Positions 23,474-28,725 of a DNA stretch of 28,725 nt are shown here, piece after piece. Each line of letters opens with the position of its first letter. Position 1 is the first letter of the stretch. Both the position numbers and the translations under genes were made by a program. The notes beneath the pieces were generated by a model. It did no database searches, had not been told where the DNA came from, and saw only the letters and a list, made by a program, of their open reading frames with translations. The DNA lies in assembly GCA_964445135.1 (NCBI GenBank), contig CAYUJW010000009.1, forward strand, positions 1 to 28,725, written 5' to 3'. This DNA is from JACOTV01 sp964445135. GTDB lineage: Bacteria > Patescibacteriota > Microgenomatia > UBA1406 > GWC2-37-13.

Positions 23474-23854
23474 ATGAATAAAAGATTATACGTAGGAAAT
23501 TTATTATATGAGGTGCAGGATCAGGATTTGCAGGATCTGTTTGCTCAATATGGCACCTTGTCATCAGCCACAGTTGTTCGATTCTCAGATACTGGCCGTT
23601 CAAAAGGTTTTGGATTTGTTGAATATGAAAATGAAGCAGATGCACAGGCTGCAGTTGACGCACTGAATAACAGTGATTTTCAAGGGAGAACGATATTTGT
23701 ATCAGAAGCTCGTCCACCACGTGAGCGAAGTGAGCGTGGAGGAAATCGTGCACCCCGTCGTAGTAACGATGATCGACCCCGTTTTGGAGCCGATCAAGCA
23801 GCGACCGATGGATTTGATGCAGGTCATACAGACTTTGGCGATATGCAAGAATAA
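23474..23854 (+). CDS. RRM-domain RNA-binding protein
   Basis: This 126-aa protein has one RNA recognition motif (about 3-78) with RNP2 LYVGNL (5-10) and RNP1 RSKGFGFVEY (42-51), followed by an Arg/Gly-rich basic tail (RPPRERSERGG then RAPRR) and an acidic end. Such short RRM proteins occur in cyanobacteria and other bacteria, often as cold-induced RNA chaperones; that role is inferred. It is the one gene in the window with a good Shine-Dalgarno (GAGGTGA, 6 nt before ATG), and it has a long leader and a strong terminator, as expected for a highly expressed single-gene transcript. Confidence 0.92.
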   Translation: MNKRLYVGNLLYEVQDQDLQDLFAQYGTLSSATVVRFSDTGRSKGFGFVEYENEADAQAAVDALNNSDFQGRTIFVSEARPPRERSERGGNRAPRRSNDDRPRFGADQAATDGFDAGHTDFGDMQE

Positions 23855-23870
23855 GCTTTTTTGCGATTTT

Positions 23871-23879
23871 TGCTATAAT
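23871..23879 (+). promoter_or_regulatory. Extended -10 element just before the terminator, possible leuS promoter
   Basis: TGC-TATAAT is a perfect extended -10. Its start site (about 23886) falls within the left arm of the following terminator hairpin, so the transcript would keep only about 7-8 bp of the stem and might read through to leuS (ATG 23965). Confidence 0.45.
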
Positions 23880-23880
23880 T

Positions 23881-23921
23881 ACAGCGTGAGGCTTGAATGA
23901 ATATGCCTCACGCTGTTTTTA
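23881..23921 (+). terminator. Rho-independent terminator after the RRM gene
   Basis: A perfect 12-bp stem, ACAGCGTGAGGC (23881-23892) with GCCTCACGCTGT (23905-23916), over a 12-nt loop and followed by TTTTATTT. It is the clearest terminator in the window. Confidence 0.92.
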
Positions 23922-23964
23922 TTTGGCAGTGACCTGCATTTAAAACTCCAGAAAAACCAACACA

Positions 23965-26292
23965 ATGAAGAAATACCAACCCAAACAGATTGAGCAGAAG
24001 TGGCAAGAAAAATGGCAAGAAAGCCATATCTACGACTTCAAAAACGATCCTGCGAAGAAAAAATTCTACACACTTGTTGAGCTGCCCTACACATCAGGTG
24101 ATCTGCACGTAGGACACTGGTTTAGCTGGACTACCCCAGATATATATTCACGATATCTTCGCATGAGTGGCTATGATGTATTTTTCCCCCATGGATATGA
24201 CACCACGGGATTGCCTGCTGAAAACGCTGCAATCAAACGCGGAATTCATCCACGCGATTGGACAATGGGCAACATCGAAACAATGCAAAAACAGTTTCAT
24301 ACTATGGGGAGCATGGTAAACCTGGAGGATATCCATATTGCCTGCAGTGACGAATACATGAAATGGAACCAATGGATTTTTCTCAAGATGTATGAGAAGG
24401 GGATTGCCTATCGAGGAAAGCGCCTCTCAAATTGGTGTCCAGTCGACCAAACAGTGCTGGCAGATGAGCATGTCGTTGATGGAAAATGCTGGCGTTGCGA
24501 CAGCCAAGTAGAGCAGAAGGAGATTGCGCAGTGGTTTTTAAAGATCACCCACTACGCTGATGATCTCATTTGGCCCACCTCCGCCGGGGATTCAGAGGGC
24601 AATGAACTAAAAACTAAAAACTCAAAACTCAAAACTACTCCATCAATCGATTGGCCACTATCTGTTCGAACTGGTCAAAATAATTGGATCGGGCGCTCGC
24701 CGGGTATGCGCGTGAAGTTTGATGATATTGAGGTATTTACCACTCGTCCAGAAACCATCGATGGAGCCACATTTGTCGTGCTTTCCCCCGAACACCCACT
24801 GGTTGGAAAGTATACGGCCGATTCGCAAAAAGAGATCGTTGAGGCATACTGCAAAGATGCCACGTCAAAAAATGAAATTGAACGAACTGGTGAGAAAAAG
24901 AAGACAGGAGTCTGGACCGGAGGATATGTGCAAAATCCTGTGACCCAAACTCAAATTCCCGTTTGGATTGGGGATTACGTACTGATGAACTATGGAACAG
25001 GAGCAATTATGGCGGTTCCCGTGGCAGATGAGCGAGACGCAGAGTTTGCTAAGACATATGACCTGCCCATTATCCCCACAAGTTTTGAAGCAAAGCCTGA
25101 AGGTGTAGCCCAGGTGAACTATCATATTCGTGATTGGTCGGTGAGTCGCCAGAGATATTGGGGGACACCAGTTCCCATTATTCACTGCGATGATTGTGCG
25201 CAGGTACCAGTTCCAGAAAAGGATCTCCCAGTCACCCTGCCGTACGAGGTTGACTTTACCCCCCGTGGAAAAGCCCCATTGGCCACGAACGAAGAATGGA
25301 TGAAGGTCGAGTGCCCGAAGTGCCACAAGCCAGCTATGCGTGATCCGGAGACATTGGACACTTTCTTTGATTCTGCATGGTACTTTTTCCGTTACTTGAA
25401 TAATCATTACAAAGACGGACCCTTTGATACTCAAAAAGCAGCCAAAATGATGCCAGTAGACGTATATTTTGGCGGAGCAGAGCATACACTCGGCCATACG
25501 CTCTATGCGCGATTTTTCACCAAATTCTTCAAGGATTTGGGATTTGTTGAATTTGATGAGTTTGCGACTCGCCGCGTGCAGCATGGAATAGTGCTTGGTC
25601 CAGATCACAACAAGATGAGCAAGTCTAAGGGGAATGTGATTAACCCCGACCTGGTAGTCCAGGAATACGGAACGGATACGGTGAGGATGTATTTGGCGTT
25701 TATGATGCCATATGAAGGGACTGGTCCCTGGTCAGATGAGGCGGTGGCTGGTATGTATCGCTTTTTGCAAAGAGTGTGGAAGTTGGCTGAGAAAGTTGAG
25801 TCGTCAACATCTCATCAGGAACTATCGGCAGAAGACTCCTACCAAATGAATCGTGCAATATCAGATGTGACGCGCGACCTGTCGAATATCAAGTCAAATA
25901 CGGCCCTCGCCTTTGTGATGACGTGGGTAAATCATTTGTCCAAAAGAGCGACAATTACGAAACAAGAATATGAGACGTTGTTATTATTACTGTCTCCCTT
26001 TGCACCACACATTACAGAAGAGCTCTGGACAGAGATTGGCAACGAGTTTAGTATTCACAACCAGACGTGGCCAATTGCCGATGAAAAAGGCTTAAAAGGT
26101 GTGAACGTACACATTCCAATACAAATAAATGGCAAGGTTCGAGCAGTTATTGAAGTTGCGCCAAGCGTTGAAGAATCAGAATTGTTGAAAAAAGCCCTTG
26201 CGCTTGATGTCATAAAAAAATACCTAGATGCCAAATCGTATAAGTCGATTTATGTCCCCGGAAAGATTCTCAATATCATCATCACTTCCTAG
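23965..26292 (+). CDS. leuS: Leucyl-tRNA synthetase, shortened form
   Basis: This 775-aa class I synthetase charges tRNA-Leu. It has HVGHW (48-52), the CP1 editing domain with TTRPETIDGATFVV and GTGAIMAVPVADERD (the editing Asp is kept), RDWSVSRQRYWG, a CxxC pair region (CPKC), KMSKS (550-554) and an anticodon-binding C-terminal part. It is about 85 residues shorter than E. coli LeuRS. Two losses are visible: the end of the CP1 region between YDLPI and NYHIRDW is only about 20 residues, and the leucine-specific insertion before KMSKS is absent (VLGPDHNKMSKS). Residues about 214-225 are a heptanucleotide-repeat insertion. No Shine-Dalgarno precedes the start. Confidence 0.96.
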   Translation: MKKYQPKQIEQKWQEKWQESHIYDFKNDPAKKKFYTLVELPYTSGDLHVGHWFSWTTPDIYSRYLRMSGYDVFFPHGYDTTGLPAENAAIKRGIHPRDWTMGNIETMQKQFHTMGSMVNLEDIHIACSDEYMKWNQWIFLKMYEKGIAYRGKRLSNWCPVDQTVLADEHVVDGKCWRCDSQVEQKEIAQWFLKITHYADDLIWPTSAGDSEGNELKTKNSKLKTTPSIDWPLSVRTGQNNWIGRSPGMRVKFDDIEVFTTRPETIDGATFVVLSPEHPLVGKYTADSQKEIVEAYCKDATSKNEIERTGEKKKTGVWTGGYVQNPVTQTQIPVWIGDYVLMNYGTGAIMAVPVADERDAEFAKTYDLPIIPTSFEAKPEGVAQVNYHIRDWSVSRQRYWGTPVPIIHCDDCAQVPVPEKDLPVTLPYEVDFTPRGKAPLATNEEWMKVECPKCHKPAMRDPETLDTFFDSAWYFFRYLNNHYKDGPFDTQKAAKMMPVDVYFGGAEHTLGHTLYARFFTKFFKDLGFVEFDEFATRRVQHGIVLGPDHNKMSKSKGNVINPDLVVQEYGTDTVRMYLAFMMPYEGTGPWSDEAVAGMYRFLQRVWKLAEKVESSTSHQELSAEDSYQMNRAISDVTRDLSNIKSNTALAFVMTWVNHLSKRATITKQEYETLLLLLSPFAPHITEELWTEIGNEFSIHNQTWPIADEKGLKGVNVHIPIQINGKVRAVIEVAPSVEESELLKKALALDVIKKYLDAKSYKSIYVPGKILNIIITS
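24605..24639. repeat. Heptanucleotide tandem array inside leuS
   Basis: Five 7-bp units: AACTAAA twice, AACTCAA twice, AACTACT. They encode LKTKNSKLKTT in a surface position just before DWPLSVRTGQ. The AACTC core is shared with the array in transketolase. Confidence 0.85.
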
Positions 26293-26457
26293 TTGATTCT
26301 TGCACACACCAAATACTGCTTAAGTCTTAGTAATAATACGAAAGTGTGCTTTCCTCAATATTTTCTCATTAAAAGCTACGTATGCCATATATTAGGTAGG
26401 CACTATATGTGGGGATAGCGCCAAATAATCTCAGGTTCATCTGCTTGTCAGGGCATT

Positions 26458-26512
26458 GTCCTGCGCGAGTCCCTTCGACTTCGCTCAGGACGAATCGAAG
26501 TGGCTTTGCCAC
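26458..26512. repeat. Hairpin-forming repeat left of the GIY-YIG gene
   Basis: Contains TCCCTTCGACTTCGCTCAGG (26470-26489), identical to 26857-26876. GTCCTG (26458 onward) pairs with CAGGAC near 26491, extended by five more pairs after one mismatch. A second small hairpin, GTGGC-TTT-GCCAC, follows. The sequence GGACGAATCGAAGTGGCT resembles GGACGAGTCGAATGGCT at the tRNA-Gln 3' end. Confidence 0.7.
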
Positions 26513-26521
26513 AGTCTAAGT

Positions 26522-26794
26522 TTAAAGAGACTTCAATACATCGAGTGCGCCGTTGATGAGCGCTTCTTTTTTCGCTCTTGTCCAACCTTTTAGTTGGCGC
26601 TCTCTACGCATTGCTTCAGTTCGCGTTGCATACTCCTCTTTGTATACAAGTATAAAATTTCCGCCATCTTTTACGAATTTTGCAGATTTTACGTGCTTAG
26701 ATGTGTGTTGCTTCATGCGATCATCTGCGTGGGCGGTTTGCCCGATGTAAAGATTATCATTCTCATCCCGAAGTATATATACAGTGTATAGCAT
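26522..26794 (-). CDS. GIY-YIG nuclease-domain protein
   Basis: This 90-aa protein is a single GIY-YIG domain of the UvrC-like/UPF0213 type: YTVYILRDENDNLYIGQT (GIY-YIG equivalents YIL and YIG) at 3-20, a basic helix with R26 and H30 region, and the catalytic-Glu helix RTEAMRRERQLKGWTRAKKEAL (written in part: AMRRERQLKGW at about 60-70). Such proteins are stand-alone nucleases of unclear role. It lies between two copies of a 20-bp direct repeat and beside tRNA-Gln, a setting that suggests a small mobile cassette. No promoter with the leaderless pattern is seen. Confidence 0.85.
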   Translation of the reverse strand: MLYTVYILRDENDNLYIGQTAHADDRMKQHTSKHVKSAKFVKDGGNFILVYKEEYATRTEAMRRERQLKGWTRAKKEALINGALDVLKSL

Positions 26795-26856
26795 GGAGTT
26801 CGCTCAATTCGTCTTGTGCTTTAGATGATAGCTGTATTTATAGCGTCTAAATAACA

Positions 26857-26876
26857 TCCCTTCGACTTCGCTCAGG
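26857..26876. repeat. Second copy of the 20-bp direct repeat, right of the GIY-YIG gene
   Basis: TCCCTTCGACTTCGCTCAGG, identical to 26470-26489. Translated in one frame the core reads PSTSLR, in another (reverse) ALSEVEG, phrases I have often seen in environmental bacterial genomes, so this is probably a widespread dispersed repeat. Confidence 0.75.
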
Positions 26877-26944
26877 GCATTCGACACCTCTATCGGCTGC
26901 CCAAGCCATGAGCGAGTCCATTTGGCAGCCTTGGACGAGTCGAA

Positions 26945-27018
26945 TGGCTGCCCAGCAGGGATTCGAACCCCGATAAACGGATTCAGAGTCCGTTGTCCTA
27001 CCATTAGACGACCGGGCA
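26945..27018 (-). tRNA. tRNA-Gln (anticodon CTG)
   Basis: A complete cloverleaf with encoded CCA (26947-26945). The acceptor stem is TGCCCGG/CTGGGCA with one G-T pair, the anticodon stem ACGGA/TCCGT encloses loop CTCTGAA with anticodon CTG, and the T-loop is TTCGAAC. The U1-A72 pair and discriminator G73 agree with bacterial tRNA-Gln identity. The 3' flank contains an inverted copy GGCAGCC of the acceptor end (GGCTGCC), which could form a hairpin after the tRNA. Confidence 0.95.
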
Positions 27019-27174
27019 AAGGGAGCAGCCCTATATGACAGTATGTAGTATATACCACGTCACGCAATGCAGCAAGGTCCACTCGTCGAATTTGAAGCGT
27101 AATTTGGCATTCTCAAGCGTCATATGAGTGATTATTTTTATCATGGCTTGGTGACGGGTTAATCACTGAATAGG

Positions 27175-27204
27175 CTGGCACTACGGATCTATCTGTGCTA
27201 GGAT
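27175..27204 (+). promoter_or_regulatory. Promoter of the M16 peptidase gene
   Basis: CTGGCA (27175-27180), an 18-nt spacer ending in TGC, and TAGGAT (27199-27204) form an extended -10 promoter. The start site near 27211 leaves a leader of about 19 nt before ATG 27230. Confidence 0.45.
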
Positions 27205-27229
27205 AGAGTGTTAGTGATTTTTTCCTATC

Positions 27230-28507
27230 ATGAAGCGTCAAGAATATACTCTAGAAAACGGCCTGCGCGTCGTAACAATTGATACTAAATCATACCCCAC
27301 ATTCACCTGTGCATTGCTTGTCAGGGCAGGCTCCCGCGATGAATCGGCACAGAATAATGGGGTTGCCCATTTCTTCGAACATATGGTCTTTAAAGGATCA
27401 AAAAAATACCCGACACCGAGTCTTATTTCAACGATACTTGACGGCTTGGGGGGCGATCATAATGCATTTACTGCCCAAGATCACACGGGATACTGGATCA
27501 GGGGGGCAAATGAGCATTTTCAGCTCTGTATCGATGTGCTATCTGACATGATTAAGCATCCAAATATTGATCCTGTCGAAATGGAGAAGGAGAAAGGGGC
27601 GATCGTTGAAGAAATCAATATGTATGAAGATAACCCCATGTGGCGGGCGAGTGAATTTTTAGATGAGCTTATGTATAAAGGTACATCTCTTGGCCTTCCG
27701 ATTGCCGGCTCCAAAGAGACGGTAATGGCCATGAAGCCCGATGATATCAAGTCGTATCTTGGGGCTTGGTATAAGCCTAAAAATGCAATTCTTGTGGTGG
27801 CCGGAGGCTTAGAGAGCATCGAATCAACAATGAAAAATACGATTGCGCAGGCATTTGAGGATTGGAGCGCGGGTGGGGATGTGCCAAGTCGTGTCAAATA
27901 TAAGGGTATTCACACTGCCTCTCGTATACAGGTGATGAAGAGGGCATCTGAGCAAATGCATATTCGGATTGGATATCCTGCGTATTCGTACTCTGACCCA
28001 CGACGCTTTGCTCTGAGTATTTTGACCACGGTTCTTGGAGGGGGAATGAGCTCACGTCTATTTTCCCAAGTGCGAGAGAAGCATGGACTATGCTACTACA
28101 TCTCGATGGGCGCACAAGCATATGAAGACGCAGGTCATGTCGTTACCTCGCTTGGTACTTCAGTTGAGCCAGAAAAAGTAAAATTAGCTATCCAATTGAG
28201 CTTAAAAGAGCATAAACAAATTACGATGCAGCCTATTTCGCCTCAAGAATTAGCGCGCGCTAAGTCGATGGCAAAGGGTCACTTTCTCCTATCTTTGGAA
28301 AGTAGCGAGTACGTAGCTGAGCATGTGGCAAAGCAGTCGCTCTTTTATTCTGAATCACTGACTCCCGAGCAAATTTGTGAACATATCGATTCAGTGACGG
28401 CAACCCAGGTACAATCGGTGGCGCAAGATATTCTCAAACCCTCAGCTATGCATTTGTGCGCGGTCGGGCCAATCACTAAATCCGAACTCGCCAGCTACAT
28501 TGGCTAA
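27230..28507 (+). CDS. M16-family zinc peptidase (processing-peptidase type)
   Basis: This 425-aa protein has the inverted zinc motif HFFEH (H47, E50, H51) and the third ligand Glu at 127 within KGAIVEEINMYEDNP, exactly 76 residues after H51, as the family requires. The C-terminal domain carries GGGMSSRLFSQVREKHGLCYYIS, the substrate-binding Arg/Tyr region of active M16B peptidases. The length matches bacterial PqqL/YmxG-like and mitochondrial processing peptidase subunits. There is no signal peptide, so it is probably cytoplasmic. It stands alone here; the second M16 gene often found next to it may lie beyond the window. Confidence 0.93.
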   Translation: MKRQEYTLENGLRVVTIDTKSYPTFTCALLVRAGSRDESAQNNGVAHFFEHMVFKGSKKYPTPSLISTILDGLGGDHNAFTAQDHTGYWIRGANEHFQLCIDVLSDMIKHPNIDPVEMEKEKGAIVEEINMYEDNPMWRASEFLDELMYKGTSLGLPIAGSKETVMAMKPDDIKSYLGAWYKPKNAILVVAGGLESIESTMKNTIAQAFEDWSAGGDVPSRVKYKGIHTASRIQVMKRASEQMHIRIGYPAYSYSDPRRFALSILTTVLGGGMSSRLFSQVREKHGLCYYISMGAQAYEDAGHVVTSLGTSVEPEKVKLAIQLSLKEHKQITMQPISPQELARAKSMAKGHFLLSLESSEYVAEHVAKQSLFYSESLTPEQICEHIDSVTATQVQSVAQDILKPSAMHLCAVGPITKSELASYIG

Positions 28508-28725
28508 CCACTCTCCATAGCTGCGCTCAGTCTGCTGTCGGCTCATCGCATCATTCATCAAATATATAGGTTTTAGCGCTTCCAAATAGCCCGTTAAGCA
28601 TAATATATGTTGTGAAGTGTTAATAAGCATGGTTCTGCCGCTGGCAATTGCTCAAAATGATCTAGTTGTGTACTAGTAAATATATGTTTAGATACACCTA
28701 TGCATCGCTTATCAGAATGACTAAT
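28508..28725. other. Non-coding right end
   Basis: 218 nt, AT-rich, with no open frame and no recognised RNA or terminator. Confidence 0.5.

Noticed and set aside
24865..25608. 247-codon ORF on the minus strand
   Set aside because: It lies wholly antisense to the strongly supported leuS and its translation shows no recognisable domain.
26300..26350. Terminator after leuS
   Set aside because: GCACAC and GTGTGC pair, but the loop is over 30 nt and no clear T-run follows.
26804..27082. 92-codon ORF on the minus strand
   Set aside because: It is a translation of tRNA-Gln and the flanking repeat.

Overview
The window reads as a bacterial chromosome segment from a small-genome lineage, most likely a Candidate Phyla Radiation (Patescibacteria) organism, perhaps Parcubacteria-like. 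The phylum is an inference from content: an L1 protein with a long Lys/Glu-rich N-terminal extension, a comEC gene split in two, a shortened LeuRS, an archaeal-type TyrRS, a surface fibre protein of a style common in these genomes, and start codons with almost no Shine-Dalgarno sequence. The genetic code is standard: TGA acts as a stop in tyrS and trpS, and no in-frame TGA is needed elsewhere.

Layout. 1-1661 (-) is the 5' part of a surface protein that starts with a tyrosine-recombinase-like core-binding domain. 1662-2667 is a 1-kb non-coding stretch with two hairpins, followed by a PaaX-family regulator (2668). 3412-5646 (-) is a DNA-uptake operon: comEA, the comEC membrane part, then the comEC metallo-beta-lactamase part. 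5793-7538 encodes a secreted protein and a membrane-anchored DUF916-like partner. 7611-9751 is the secE-nusG-rplK-rplA operon, followed by a HEPN-type putative RNase (9792) with its own promoter and a P2-type cation ATPase (10385). Transketolase (12922-14954, -) and a tandem-GGDEF protein (14982, +) diverge from interlocked promoters. Acetyl-CoA synthetase (-) diverges from tyrS-trpS-arginase (+). Then come a membrane-anchored protein, a small membrane protein, an RRM RNA-binding protein with a strong terminator, leuS, a GIY-YIG nuclease between direct repeats, tRNA-Gln(CTG) and an M16 peptidase.

Main observations. (1) The 100-N gap at 13183-13282 is flanked by an exact 55-bp duplication; collapsing it restores a complete 625-aa transketolase, so the gap is very probably an assembly artefact. 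(2) At least six genes have a sigma70-like -10 box only 6-9 nt before the ATG, which predicts leaderless mRNAs and corrects several start codons. (3) Heptanucleotide tandem arrays built on an AACTC/AACCC core lie in frame inside both transketolase and leuS. (4) The surface protein joins a Xer-like DNA-binding fold to a membrane anchor and a fibre ectodomain. (5) The GIY-YIG gene sits between two identical 20-bp repeats next to a tRNA 3' end, like a small mobile cassette.

Working together, the genes cover protein export and translation (secE, nusG, L11, L1, three aminoacyl-tRNA synthetases, tRNA-Gln), DNA uptake, minimal carbon metabolism (transketolase, acetyl-CoA synthetase, arginase-family hydrolase), ion transport and the cell surface.
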